A stretch of DNA of 64,000 nt, taken from Trichomonas vaginalis G3. Lineage: Eukaryota > Parabasalia > Trichomonadida > Trichomonadidae. Location of the stretch: assembly GCF_026262505.1 (NCBI RefSeq), contig NC_067205.1, positions 27,358,556-27,422,555 of the forward strand, written 5' to 3'. Below, one piece after another: positions 1 through 11,900 of this stretch; the first letter of the stretch is position 1, and every line of letters begins with the position of its first letter. A program made the position numbers and the translations under genes. Below the pieces are notes generated by a model. The model ran no database searches. It had not been told where the DNA came from and worked only from the letters and a program-made list of their open reading frames with translations.

Positions 1-2
1 TG

Positions 3-1451
3 CACCCAACGCCACCCGTTAAAACAGCTACTTTCATTCTCGTTGAACTTCTGCTTAAAAACAGCGGCCCCCAAGCTACAAACGTCTTAAAGTGGATTGG
101 AACGAATTTAATTCCTGCAGAATACTCCCCTGACAATATATTTAAATCTACCGTTTTGAAAGCTTGTTGCGTCTGCCACCGTAAGAGGAGGCTCCTCAAA
201 GAGGATCGAAATTTCTGGGCCTTGCTCGATGTACGTAATCATTTCTACATGTTCGAGATTAGGGACGGCCAGTTGATCCCAGAGTCAGAATTCGATGTCG
301 GTTCGATTGCCTTATCGCGTTCCAAAAAGACTGTAAAAGTTTTCGACAAAAACGGCGAATTACTCAAAAGATTCATTCCTAACGATCCTGAGCTTAATGA
401 ACGCTGGGCTGCATGCATGCAAAATCCTGTCGTTCCTCTTCCATTGATGTTTAGCAATACTTCTGGTCCTTATCCGGATTTGATCCTTGTTGCCCTCAAC
501 GAAGCTCTTTTGAGCCCAGACAGACTCTTGTTACGCGCCCTTACACATTTCAACGTCTCCAGAGTCGCATCCTGCCTTCCTCTCGCTGAAGCATTTTTCA
601 ACATTTTCTCTTACGCCGGACATGTCAGCAACCTGCTTGTTACGCTTGCAGGAATTGAGTTCTCGGCTCCGGAACTTCAACATAATACAGTTCTCAGAGG
701 AAATTCTCATCTTACGAATATGTTCAAGATTTTCTTCCAGAAATTCGGCCGCAAATACTACAACGAGTTCCTCAACCGCGTTGTCATGTATATCTACAGC
801 AAAGGAGACCTTCAACTCAAAACTCCAGCCGCTGCCGATTCTCACCGCGCCAAACAGATGGTTTTCACAGTTATCAACAGAATATGCAGCTCTCTCAACC
901 ACATTCCTCCTGAAATGCGCCATTTCGCTTCAATTCTCAAGAACGCCGCTTCTATCAGATTCAACTCTCAACAAGCGACTTACAACACTCTCTCAGGTTT
1001 CTTCTGCTTGAGGTTCATATCCTCAATCATCTCAAACCCCAGAGAAACTGATCCAAACATCCCTATCGGCGATGATTGGATCAAAATCCTTGTTCCAGCC
1101 GCCCAACTCCTCATGACACCGTTCAACTTGATCGAGCTCGACGGAAAGTACGACGTTTTCAACTCGTGGAACAAAACACTCAGAGAAAAGATTTTCCCTG
1201 AGCTGATCGAGTTCGTTTTCTCTGTTGCCGTGTGCGAGGAGGAGCCTGTCTACCAGCCGTGCTCGAAGGAGAAGCTCAGAGAGTCTCTCATCGTTGTCAT
1301 GGACCAGATTTCTACTTCTGGCCAACTTTTCGTCAACAAATACAAGGAACTCATGAGAGATAGATCGTTGATGGAAGGAAATGGTTGGAGCTTGGCTACT
1401 TTCATCACAAATTACTTCGAACAGAACACTTCTGCTCCAAACCACAAATAA
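3..1451 (+). CDS. Ras GTPase-activating protein, 3' part (5' end outside window)
   Basis: The frame is open from the first bases of the window, so the gene starts upstream; 482 residues are visible. The first ~110 residues look like the end of a PH-like region rich in beta-strand pattern (NFWALLDVRNHFYMFEIRDG). The rest matches a Ras-GAP fold. LRGNSHLTNMF fits the loop that carries the catalytic arginine finger, and FFCLRFISSIISNP matches the conserved FLRFxxPAIxxP helix. RasGAPs speed GTP hydrolysis on Ras-type GTPases at membranes. Codons here end in G or C more often than in the neighbouring AT-rich genes, as often seen in well-expressed trichomonad genes. An in-frame TTG at 156 is not a convincing start because coding similarity continues upstream of it. 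The family call rests on motif recognition only. Confidence 0.7.
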   Translation, partial: HPTPPVKTATFILVELLLKNSGPQATNVLKWIGTNLIPAEYSPDNIFKSTVLKACCVCHRKRRLLKEDRNFWALLDVRNHFYMFEIRDGQLIPESEFDVGSIALSRSKKTVKVFDKNGELLKRFIPNDPELNERWAACMQNPVVPLPLMFSNTSGPYPDLILVALNEALLSPDRLLLRALTHFNVSRVASCLPLAEAFFNIFSYAGHVSNLLVTLAGIEFSAPELQHNTVLRGNSHLTNMFKIFFQKFGRKYYNEFLNRVVMYIYSKGDLQLKTPAAADSHRAKQMVFTVINRICSSLNHIPPEMRHFASILKNAASIRFNSQQATYNTLSGFFCLRFISSIISNPRETDPNIPIGDDWIKILVPAAQLLMTPFNLIELDGKYDVFNSWNKTLREKIFPELIEFVFSVAVCEEEPVYQPCSKEKLRESLIVVMDQISTSGQLFVNKYKELMRDRSLMEGNGWSLATFITNYFEQNTSAPNHK

Positions 1452-2003
1452 CTTATGTTATATGCATTTTTTATATTTCACTGCTTATTTATTTGATATC
1501 TCCCACTTTCTTTTCTATATTTTTTTATTTTACTATTCGTTAAATCTTTTTTTTTATACATCAAATTTCATACAAAGATTTTTATTTTTTTATATGTTCT
1601 TTCAATGTATTTGATATCAATGAAGAGCAATATAAAAATTATCAAATAAAATTTGTAATTTATATATGGTTAAAGTTAGTATTTAGGGGCTATTATCTAT
1701 GCTTTTGCTTTTTGCAATATAGAAATAGGAAGAAATTGAATGTTTTAGTAATATTTGATCTAAATATCAAAGTTTTCTTCAGACATGGTATATGTATAAG
1801 TATAATTATCCCACAAAAAGTGTTTTCCATTTCATATTTTAATGTATGTAAGTAATAAGATGAAGATATGAGAATGAAGTATTAAGATTATAAAAATCAT
1901 GGCTTCTGTTCATTTGCATATTATAATAATGATAGAGAAAGTGTTTATTTAAGAGAATAAGTGAGAAAAATTTAAAGCTTCGATTAATGAAGTTTTATAA
2001 ACA
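1452..2003. other. AT-rich intergenic region
   Basis: About 550 bases of AT-rich sequence between convergent genes. I see poly-T tracts just after the Ras-GAP stop and no open frame with coding character, no RNA gene and no clear repeat. Confidence 0.5.
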
Positions 2004-2927
2004 TTAATAACAATGTTTTTTGATGTCTTTCAAATCAAATTCATCTTCTTCTAAACTTTTTTCTTCAAGTTTTGAACAATCTGTTGAATAATGAGATATA
2101 AAGGAATCTAATTGTTGAACTGATTCTAAATCAACCGGATTATTACTTACAGTTTGAGTGATATCATTTTCATTAAAGTAACAATTCTCAATAATGCTCG
2201 GTTGAAAATCAAATAAATAGTTTCCTTTATTTCCTATGAATGCACAACTTGAATATGTAGTCAAAGTCCATAATTGAATTATTGCATTGCCTCCTCCTCT
2301 ATATTCATTGTATAAAAAATTACATTTTGTAATTTTAAATTTATCATAATTGTAAATTGCAGAGTTAAATGAAGTTGTTGTATTTGATGCTGTTGTTAAA
2401 TTAATAACTCCTGTTTCTTTTGGAGATTCAATTTTATATGCACCATAACCAACAGCTATGTTATTAGATGTGTTCAAATTACTTACTTGGATATCTCCGT
2501 ATTTATGCCCAATAGGAGCATGGAATCCATTGCACTCTGAAAGTGAACATTCAAAGGCATAATTTTTGTTGTTACTTTCATATGTTGCCAAAATAAAATA
2601 TCCAATTCCATGATCACGACTTGATGAAAGAAATATACAAATACGATTTAAGACACATTCGGATTCTTTGGTATAGAATGATCCACCGCATTCTGTGGAA
2701 CTGTTATTGTAAAATGTGCATGTTTCGAGTAAGACTTTGCTGCTTGAGCTAAGGTAAATTGAAGTATTTTGATAGTGGAAAGAAAATATTGCATTATGAA
2801 TGTAATAATTGCCGCTTCCGCGTATTGTTTCGTTATTAAATTTATTATTGAAGTTTTCATCTGAGCCGAAATAATCTGAAAAACTTTGTTGAATTTGAAT
2901 AAAGTTTTTAAGATTGACTCCTTCCGT
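2004..2927 (-). pseudogene. Right-handed beta-helix surface-type protein, 5'-truncated copy
   Basis: One frame is open for 308 codons, bounded upstream by a stop at 2928-2930. The first Met lies far inside it (2591). The protein has repeated short segments of the type CTFYNNSSTECGGSFY and CAFIGNKGNYLFD, typical of parallel beta-helix (PbH1/Pmp-like) surface proteins of trichomonads. A clearly homologous copy lies at 44825-45838 on the same strand. Both have the same C-terminal end (CYFNEN, ITQTV, DLKDI), and both lose an initiating Met at nearly the same place. This suggests two dispersed copies of a 3' gene fragment, or genes whose first exon I cannot see. No signal peptide or membrane segment is visible. 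The role is unknown; the fold assignment is by pattern only. Confidence 0.5.
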
Positions 2928-3128
2928 CTAAAATTCAATTTCAAGTGTTGATACGTGAACATTGTCCTAATTTGATCGCTAAAAATAGCTTAGATGCTGT
3001 CAGGGAATCAATATGAAGTTGAATTTCGTATTGAGAGAAGGGAAAAATGTTGTTAAATGAAAATTCACAAATAGCATATATTTTCCAAAACAATTATTTT
3101 AAATATTTAAAAAATGCAATTCTCAGAC

Positions 3129-3186
3129 ATATGATTATTTTTGATTCAAATGCCGTTCGGCATTAACAGCAAAAATAATCATATGC
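3129..3186. repeat. Hairpin 1: 16-bp perfect inverted repeat
   Basis: Arms CATATGATTATTTTTG (3129-3144) and its exact reverse complement (3171-3186) enclose 26 bases. The loop itself holds a smaller palindrome, AATGCCGTTCGGCATT. It sits back to back with a second hairpin at 3195-3255. The function is unknown; the pair could be a small foldback/MITE-like element. Confidence 0.75.
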
Positions 3187-3194
3187 CTAAGAAT

Positions 3195-3255
3195 TACACT
3201 TTTCCGACATTTTGGGTCGCTTCGCGCCCCTGACAAAACGTCGGAAAAGTGTAAA
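3195..3255. repeat. Hairpin 2: 21-bp inverted repeat, one mismatch
   Basis: Arms at 3195-3215 (starting TTACACTTTTCCGAC) and 3235-3255 pair over 20 of 21 positions around a GC-rich loop (GGTCGCTTCGCGCCCC). The GC-rich loop stands out in this AT-rich region. It lies 8 bases from hairpin 1, so the two probably form one composite structure. Confidence 0.75.
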
Positions 3256-3670
3256 TTTTCCGATTGAAAGCTATCTTGGCCGGCCGATTATTTTGACGGG
3301 GTGTAAAGGATCTAAAGGATAAAATGCGCTTCATATTGCAGAAGAATTAAAATATAAATTTGAATATTTCCAAATCGCGGCAAAACTTTGCTTCGACTTA
3401 ATAAAATATATTATATTAATTAAAAATGCATTTTCTTCATCGGAAATAACAGATTTATCTTCAAAATGAGTAGGTGACAAAAGTGCATACTCTTAAACAA
3501 CCGTCGGATTTCCGGGTGAAATCGTGACACACTTTCGTCTTTGGTAGGCAGTGGTGGTTGTTACAAAAGGTAACTTCGAATGTAGCGTGAAATCTGCAAA
3601 AAAAATTCTGAAATTTGAATGGAGAACACAAAAATTGAATAGTTTACGTCAATAAAAAAGAGAAAAATGA

Positions 3671-3741
3671 AGCCAATGTGTCTCGAACCTAGGACTTAGA
3701 GCAGCAATCCCACTGTTTATCCCATTAAACTACATGCAACT
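3671..3741 (-). other. tRNA-like relic with A-box and B-box
   Basis: Read on the minus strand, the stretch contains TAGTTTAATGGG, like a pol III A box, and about 40 bases later GGTTCGAGA, like a B box. A D-stem GTTT/AAAC can be drawn. The anticodon and T stems pair badly and I cannot form an acceptor stem. I therefore read it as a decayed tRNA or a tRNA-derived short repeat, not a working tRNA gene. Confidence 0.3.
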
Positions 3742-4050
3742 CTCACCTCAGTGAATGAGAGCAACTATATGATAACTTTTTCCCCATTATATTCTTGTGG
3801 AAAAGTGACAAATAGCAACTTTGACCCTCTCTCTCTTCAAAATTTAAAAACTATTGACTGTCATAGTGTTTTGACATGATGTTCTCGTAGTATGTGCGTT
3901 TGTCATCAAATAAATCTTTCAATTTCAATCCATTTTGATCAAATTTTTCTATAAAACCTCAAAATCTGACGTATATTGTACGACAAAAAATGTATATTTT
4001 CTATTGGTATTTTAAATTCATGAATTAAATGAAGTGTCGTTCTTCAAAAA

Positions 4051-5487
4051 ATGATGAAGGGGAAGAAAAAAGAGAAACAAAACAGAGAAATGACAGAAAA
4101 AGAAAAAGAAGCACTTTACAGGAAGATTTCTTCTAGGATGACAGCCGATCCTATTATGGATGACTTCTTAAGACCTGAAGTTTTGCCATTTTTAATTTTT
4201 TATGAAACTCCAGAAGTATTAAGTGCGCTTTATATCATGGAGAAACTATATCCTCATTGGAAAGAGATCGTTGAAAAAGCACCAATTTTTATTGAAGACA
4301 TGCATAAAGAATTAGATAACTTAGATAAAATTTTCGACAAATACGAAAAGAAGAGCGAGACAGAGCATCCGTTCCCTCTCAACTATATCAACTTAGACAT
4401 ATACAGAAAATATGCAACTCTCTATCCAATTTGGATAAGTACCAAACATAATCTTTTTGCAACAAGAAGAGCAATTCTTATTCAACGCGTAGAAATTCTT
4501 CAGGCATTATACAATATTTGTGCATATCTCCTTGAAAATCCTCGTTACATCGCGGTCAGGTCTTACACTGCCTTCCAAGACTGGAAATCTCTTGAAGCAG
4601 ATTTGATGCCAACGCAGTACATAAAATACCACAGCATTAAATTCGCTGTTTATGACTTGGCATATCAAAATAAATGTTTGCCAAGACCATTTTCCAATAA
4701 AGAGCAAAATGTAAGCTTACTTTCTCACATCGTTACAAATTGTATTGCTGCGATCGATCCGGCAAGCGGATACATTCCATTTACTGATGATTATTACGTA
4801 TTTTCTTATTTCCTCGAATCCAAGGTCTCTCCATTTAATATAGCGCAGAAAATACAGATACAGGTAACAGCTGAAGACATTCCAGGATACGCAAGTGAAA
4901 TGAATCAAGCAATTGCCGAATTTATTGGAATTGACGAGCAAAATCCTGATCAGGAATCGATGATGAGGGTCATCAACCAACTCTGTGTACGATACTTATT
5001 CGATAAATACTTCTTGATTGAACTCGAAAGAAAGACAAACGAAAAATTTGAAGCAAAATTTGCCGAAATGAAGAATCTTACGCTAACTCAACTTGGTCTC
5101 AATAAGCCATTTATTCCTCAGGAGTTCCATGACTTAACTTGCTCGCAATTTACAGAAAAAGAACAATATTTGTTAAAAGCACAAGAATTCTTTGATTTAG
5201 TAGTTTTCCAGACATTCCCTTCAGAACTTTCGCATTTGTTATACCAGGTAGGACTCTGTCTTGGAGCTTGTATTGCTCAATGGACAAATACTTCGTTTGA
5301 TGCCTCGAAATCCTTCGATGACTTGATTGTTCTATGGAAGATCGTATTCCTTTCAACCAACTGCGAAGGATTTTATTGGTTAATTACAGCTCTCGAACAT
5401 TATTCAAAATTAAATGTTATTACACAAGAAGAAGCCAATTCTTCGTTAGTTCCAAGAGCTCTGATAATGATGATGTCCCAAGATTAA
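4051..5487 (+). CDS. Hypothetical protein, possibly VPS9-like
   Basis: An intact 478-residue gene starting at a double ATG and ending TAAATAAA, so the stop is next to TAAA signals. The first 20 residues are very basic and acidic (GKKKEKQNREMTEKEKEA), followed by an all-helical body of about 450 residues. The segment at about 385-460 (PSELSHLLYQVGLCLGACIA, then SFDDLIVLWKIVFLSTNCEG) faintly resembles the VPS9 guanine-exchange domain for Rab5-type GTPases, where an Asp precedes a hydrophobic helix. VPS9-domain proteins are abundant in trichomonads. I cannot confirm the key VPS9 residues, so this is a hint. No signal peptide or membrane segment is visible. Confidence 0.6.
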   Translation: MMKGKKKEKQNREMTEKEKEALYRKISSRMTADPIMDDFLRPEVLPFLIFYETPEVLSALYIMEKLYPHWKEIVEKAPIFIEDMHKELDNLDKIFDKYEKKSETEHPFPLNYINLDIYRKYATLYPIWISTKHNLFATRRAILIQRVEILQALYNICAYLLENPRYIAVRSYTAFQDWKSLEADLMPTQYIKYHSIKFAVYDLAYQNKCLPRPFSNKEQNVSLLSHIVTNCIAAIDPASGYIPFTDDYYVFSYFLESKVSPFNIAQKIQIQVTAEDIPGYASEMNQAIAEFIGIDEQNPDQESMMRVINQLCVRYLFDKYFLIELERKTNEKFEAKFAEMKNLTLTQLGLNKPFIPQEFHDLTCSQFTEKEQYLLKAQEFFDLVVFQTFPSELSHLLYQVGLCLGACIAQWTNTSFDASKSFDDLIVLWKIVFLSTNCEGFYWLITALEHYSKLNVITQEEANSSLVPRALIMMMSQD

Positions 5488-6015
5488 ATAAATGCGTGTT
5501 TTAATAAAAATTTTTATTATATTAATTTTATTTTAATTCAATCGACTATTTTTTGATTAACGAGAAAACCGTCCTCTGTGCAAGCCTTTCAACCTTGTAA
5601 AATATAAAAGTAAATAAATATTAATGTATTTTCTATATGCAAATGTTCATGTAGTTTCATAATATTCCATTGAATGGGCTTGTATTTTGCGTTCAATTCT
5701 GTCTGAAGCCCAACAAAATTTGTGAAATGTCAAATTTCGGTCGGCTTTTTTTACAACATATTGTATTTAGTTGGCATAATACTATCCAGATTGAATATTA
5801 TCTCCCTAAACATGTCGTGCATTTTTGGAAGACTATATCCAGAGAATTCATGTGCAATTACACGAGGATGAATATAATATAACTCATCACATCCTTCTAA
5901 CAAACTCAAGTGCATACAAATGGGCAAAAATAATTACTTTACATTCAATTTACTTTCTAATGAATTTCTTTTTTTCAAAATTCCAGAAAACTAACGGAAA
6001 TTTTATGTAAGAGCA
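5488..6015. other. Intergenic region between convergent genes
   Basis: About 530 AT-rich bases. The short open frames present lack coding character. I see no RNA gene or strong repeat. Confidence 0.45.
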
Positions 6016-7388
6016 TTATTTTTTTGCACCATGTGAAATAAGAACTTCTGCAGTTTCTTTACTATTATTTTCTGAGGCAACATGAAGTGCAGTTTGTCCA
6101 AATTGATTTTTTTCATTGATATTTGCACCATACAAAATAAGTACTTCGGCAGTTTCTTTACTATTGCGCCATGCTGCAATATGAAGAGCGGTATTTCCAT
6201 ATTTATCTTTTTCATTGATATTTGCACCATGTGAAATAAGAAGTTCGGCGGTTTCTTTACAATTATACAGTGCTGCAATATGAAGAGCGGTATTTCCATA
6301 TTTATCTTTTTCATTGATATTTGCACCATGTGAAATAAGAACTTCGGCAATTTCTTTACAATTATACAGTGCTGCAATATGAAGTGCTGTTCTTTCATAT
6401 TCGTCTATTTCATTGATATTCCCACCATGTGAAAGGATGTATTCCAAAAGGGATGGAATATTAAAAATCACTGATTTAATCAAGCATTGGCTGAAATCAT
6501 TAGTTTGATCGAAATAAACTAAAAAGGACTCAAGATTATTGTAAACTCCGCAGTATTTTAAATCGATCTCTATATTGTATTCATTCACCAAGAATGTAAC
6601 AAAATCAATGTTGTGAGAAATAATTGCATGTTTCATGCATTTTTTATTTGGTTTTTGATATTTCAAACATTCCATCATGATTTCTTGATTCCCCCTAAAA
6701 ATGAGAATACTAGACATACATCAGTTATTTCTGACTTAAATTTAGTTCTTAATAACTTGAAACAATCAACTGCTCCATGGTAACAACATAATTCAAGTAA
6801 TGATAATCCTCCATAATATTCAGGATATAAATCGCTTTCAAGTTTTTGATCTTTATCAAATCCTTCGCTTTCAATGAAATAGATGAATTTTTCTTTGTCA
6901 TTATACATAATTGCCCTGTAAACAGTATTTTCTGTATGAATATCCCGATTTTCTGAGTTAAATTGATCGTAATCAATAGATTTGTCTAATTTAATTCCAT
7001 ATTCTTTGTAAAATAGGATTCTTGAAATAGTTGCAACACTTCTGACCTCTGTGACATGGTAATCATCAGATATGAGTTTGGCAAGAAATAAATATGACTT
7101 TGTATAACGATTATTATATGGAATGATATCTAAAATGTCTTTAATAGCAATTTTGGCCAGATATATCTTTGAATCAATCAATTCTGTTTTGATCATTTTG
7201 TAAATTGACTTTAATTCTTCTTCATTTTCAGTTTTTAGCTGATACAATGCAAGATATGAATCGATATAATATTTGTAGATACTTCGTAATTTGTTGTATT
7301 TGCTTGGATGAATGTCTTGCTCAGACATTAAGGGTGCACACGAGAGGATCATGTAAACTTCAGAATTTAGAACCTTATTTTTAGGCAT
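6016..7388 (-). pseudogene. DUF3447-type ankyrin-repeat protein, one frameshift
   Basis: Two overlapping minus-strand frames together read as one typical trichomonad ankyrin protein. The N-terminal ~235 residues (from Met at 7388, MPKNKVLNSEVYMILSCAPL) match the DUF3447 head, which has many Tyr/Ile helices. The C-terminal part has about four near-identical 33-residue ankyrin repeats of the form INEKDKYGNTALHIAALYNC-KETAELLISHGAN. The frame changes near 6691-6695, a run of five C on the plus strand, where one missing base would explain it. This may be true decay or a homopolymer sequencing error. The repeats are nearly identical at DNA level (99-bp period, about 6030-6425), which points to recent repeat expansion or homogenisation. 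Ankyrin repeats mediate protein binding; the partner is unknown. Confidence 0.7.
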
Positions 7389-8187
7389 TATCTTGGCTAC
7401 CTATTTAGGCTCGAAAAGCAAAAAATATCAAAAAATACAACTTGAGTCCATTATGACCCTTTCATGGAGGTAGTTTTTATCCGCTAGTATTTTCCCTTTG
7501 AATCTCTTTACAATTCGAAATCAAATTCAAACCTCAGTAGAAGAAAGGAAGAATCGCCTTACTACGGTTGTAATACGAATAAATACATATATTTAATTAT
7601 TTTTATTTACATAATAATTGTTTGAAGCTCATATTCCAACAAATTTTTAAATAAAAACATTAAAATGTTGAAAATGTTCATATATTTTAATAGGGTTTTG
7701 GCACTTTATTGAGGAATTACTACATACATAGTCGAACTGAACTTGATATTTTGAAATTTAAATTATTTATCAAAATTAAAATTTAACTTGAAATTTATAA
7801 TTATTTAGTCATATTTTGCATAATTCTAAGTAGATTTTGTAAAAAATCAAGAAAGAAAAATTTTAACGTGCTTTATTTTTTCTTTTTTATAATAATACAT
7901 ATTATTATATAATTAACATATTCATAATGTTTCACCCTTTCAAAAATATAATCCTCCTCCTCTCAAATAAACGTACATACGGGTGGCCTCTTTTTTCAAA
8001 AAATTAAAATTTGAAATTTTGGGCTCAAATATTAGAGATTTTTTCAACCTTCAACGATATATGTTGTCTATATCAGACCTCCTTTCTTTTTGATACTTAA
8101 CATTGTTCCTAAATCTTAGCCGTTAAGGCTGTTCTGAAAATATTTTTTTTTCGAAAAAATTCGAAAAAAATTCTTAAAATTCAAAAA
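7389..8187. other. Gene-free AT-rich region left of hAT-like element
   Basis: Very AT-rich with long T and A runs. The only notable feature is the left copy of a 37-bp direct repeat (7949-7985). No coding frame is supported. Confidence 0.5.
7949..7985 (+). repeat. 37-bp direct repeat, left copy
   Basis: A 37-bp sequence beginning TAATCCTCCTCCTCTCAAAT and ending ACGGGTG is identical, in the same orientation, to 13151-13187. The two copies flank the hAT-like transposon together with about 200 bases of other sequence on the left and 150 on the right. Confidence 0.8.
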
Positions 8188-8932
8188 TAGGGTTGTACAA
8201 ACTGGCACGCCTGCTGGCACACCTTTTTTGGCCAGCTGGCACGATTTTTTTAAAAAACACATTAAAAAAGTCACTTTTTGCCCCATCTAATGAGATTTTT
8301 TTTTACAATTTTTTTCCCCTTATTTTTCAATTTAGATATGATTTTAAGCTCTCCAAATTGAAGTTTACCTGATGTTTCTTAGTTTTTATGATAATAAAAT
8401 GTTGCAAAGTTGAGTTTGGATTCAATAAATTTAAGAAAATTTTATTTTACAATGAAATTATAAGAAAGGATGTTTTTATCCTATGTCAAAGAGAATACAT
8501 TTGTAGATCCCGACTTTTGACATGGTTGAAAATTCCAAAAAAAAATTCAAAATTTAAAACAAAATTAAAAAATATAAATTTCATGTTAAAAAATGATTTT
8601 TGAAATTTTTTTGGAAAAATAGAATGTCATATTTTTATGTTTTATTGCTATTTTTTACGAAATCAATAAAATATTTGTTAATTTGGCTGAGATTATAAAT
8701 AAAATCTTTCTAAATCTTGCAATTGATTGCTAAAATCTGTTTTATGTATTAATTGGCATTGAGATTCGTTATAAAAGAATGCAAATTATTTTGTATGAGT
8801 AAACGTATTTTGTAAAATTTCAAATTCTCTTCTCTCATTACTTACCTTAGATCTCTCGGCTTTTAGCTCTCAGATTTCGCTCATAGAACTCAGGTTTTAG
8901 TTATGTACTCATAGATGTATCATTACTGCCCG

Positions 8933-11900
8933 CAGATCTCTCATTACTACCTTACTAACCAGATCTTAACTCTCATTACTACCTTACTCATCAGATCTTA
9001 ACTCTCATTACTACCTTACTCATCAGATCTTAACTCTCATTACTACCTTACTAACCAGATCTTAACTCTCATTACTACCTTACTAACCAGATCTTAACTC
9101 TCATTACTACCTTACTCATCAGATCTTAACTCTCATTACTACCTTACTAACCAGATCTTAACTCTCATTACTACCTTACTAACCAGATCTTAACTCTCAT
9201 TACTACCTTACTAACCAGATCTTAACTCTCATTACTACCTTACTCATCAGATCTTAACTCTCATTACTACCTTACTAACCAGATCTTAACTCTCATTACT
9301 ACCTTACTAACCAGATCTTAACTCTCATTACTACCTTACTAACCAGATCTTAACTCTCATTACTACCTTACTAACCAGATCTTAACTCTCATTACTACCT
9401 TACTAACCAGATCTTAACTCTCATTACTACCTTACTATCAGATCTTAACTCTCATTACTACCTTACTAACCAGATCTTAACTCTCATTACTACCTTACTA
9501 ACCAGATCTTAACTCTCATTACTACCTTACTCATCAGATCTTAACTCTCATTACTACCTTACTAACCAGATCTTAACTCTCATTACTACCTTACTCACCA
9601 GATCTTAACTCTCATTACTACCTTACTAACCAGATCTTAACTCTCATTACTACCTTACTAACCAGATCTTAACTCTCATTACTACCTTACTAACCAGATC
9701 TTAACTCTCATTACTACCTTACTAACCAGATCTTAACTCTCATTACTACCTTACTAACCAGATCTTAACTCTCATTACTACCTTACTAACCAGATCTTAA
9801 CTCTCATTACTACCTTACTAACAGATCTTAACTCTCATTACTACCTTACTAACCAGATCTTAACTCTCATTACTACCTTACTAACCAGATCTTAACTCTC
9901 ATTACTACCTTACTAACCAGATCTTAACTCTCATTACTACCTTACTAACAGATCTTAACTCTCATTACTACCTTACTAACCAGATCTTAACTCTCATTAC
10001 TACCTTACTAACCAGATCTTAACTCTCATTACTACCTTACTAACCAGATCTTAACTCTCATTACTACCTTACTAACCAGATCTTAACTCTCATTACTACC
10101 TTACTAACCAGATCTTAACTCTCATTACTACCTTACTAACCAGATCTTAACTCTCATTACTACCTTACTAACCAGATCTTAACTCTCATTACTACCTTAC
10201 TAACCAGATCTTAACTCTCATTACTACCTTACTAACCAGATCTTAACTCTCATTACTACCTTACTAACAGATCTTAACTCTCATTACTACCTTACTAACC
10301 AGATCTTAACTCTCATTACTACCTTACTAACCAGATCTTAACTCTCATTACTACCTTACTAACCAGATCTTAACTCTCATTACTACCTTACTAACCAGAT
10401 CTTAACTCTCATTACTACCTTACTAACCAGATCTTAACTCTCATTACTACCTTACTAACAGATCTTAACTCTCATTACTACCTTACTAACCAGATCTTAA
10501 CTCTCATTACTACCTTACTAACCAGATCTTAACTCTCATTACTACCTTACTAACCAGATCTTAACTCTCATTACTACCTTACTAACAGATCTTAACTCTC
10601 ATTACTACCTTACTAACCAGATCTTAACTCTCATTACTACCTTACTAACCAGATCTTAACTCTCATTACTACCTTACTAACCAGATCTTAACTCTCATTA
10701 CTACCTTACTAACCAGATCTTAACTCTCATTACTACCTTACTAACCAGATCTTAACTCTCATTACTACCTTACTAACAGATCTTAACTCTCATTACTACC
10801 TTACTAACCAGATCTTAACTCTCATTACTACCTTACTAACCAGATCTTAACTCTCATTACTACCTTACTAACCAGATCTTAACTCTCATTACTACCTTAC
10901 TAACAGATCTTAACTCTCATTACTACCTTACTAACCAGATCTTAACTCTCATTACTACCTTACTAACCAGATCTTAACTCTCATTACTACCTTACTAACC
11001 AGATCTTAACTCTCATTACTACCTTACTAACCAGATCTTAACTCTCATTACTACCTTACTAACCAGATCTTAACTCTCATTACTACCTTACTAACCAGAT
11101 CTTAACTCTCATTACTACCTTACTAACCAGATCTTAACTCTCATTACTACCTTACTAACAGATCTTAACTCTCATTACTACCTTACTAACCAGATCTTAA
11201 CTCTCATTACTACCTTACTAACCAGATCTTAACTCTCATTACTACCTTACTAACAGATCTTAACTCTCATTACTACCTTACTAACCAGATCTTAACTCTC
11301 ATTACTACCTTACTAACCAGATCTTAACTCTCATTACTACCTTACTAACCAGATCTTAACTCTCATTACTACCTTACTAACCAGATCTTAACTCTCATTA
11401 CTACCTTACTAACCAGATCTTAACTCTCATTACTACCTTACTAACAGATCTTAACTCTCATTACTACCTTACTAACCAGATCTTAACTCTCATTACTACC
11501 TTACTAACCAGATCTTAACTCTCATTACTACCTTACTAACCAGATCTTAACTCTCATTACTACCTTACTAACCAGATCTTAACTCTCATTACTACCTTAC
11601 TAACCAGATCTTAACTCTCATTACTACCTTACTAACAGATCTTAACTCTCATTACTACCTTACTAACAGATCTTAACTCTCATTACTACCTTACTAACCA
11701 GATCTTAACTCTCATTACTACCTTACTAACCAGATCTTAACTCTCATTACTACCTTACTAACAGATCTTAACTCTCATTACTACCTTACTAACCAGATCT
11801 TAACTCTCATTACTACCTTACTAACCAGATCTTAACTCTCATTACTACCTTACTATCAGATCTTAACTCTCATTACTACCTTACTAACCAGATCTTAACT

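Noticed and set aside
156-158. TTG as start of the Ras-GAP gene
   Set aside because: Coding similarity continues upstream to the window edge; the gene is simply cut by the window.
3671-3741. Functional tRNA gene
   Set aside because: Acceptor, anticodon and T stems do not pair, although pol III boxes are recognisable.
5670-6010. Short plus-strand open frames after the 478-aa gene
   Set aside because: Overlapping, low-complexity, no domain and no start context.
6003-6398. Open frame of 131 codons antisense-frame to the ankyrin repeats
   Set aside because: The 99-bp DNA repeat is a multiple of three, so another frame stays open by chance. The in-frame ankyrin reading explains the sequence.
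8388-8603. 71-codon open frame inside the hAT-like element as a transposase remnant
   Set aside because: Composition is that of random AT-rich sequence and no hAT transposase motif is visible.
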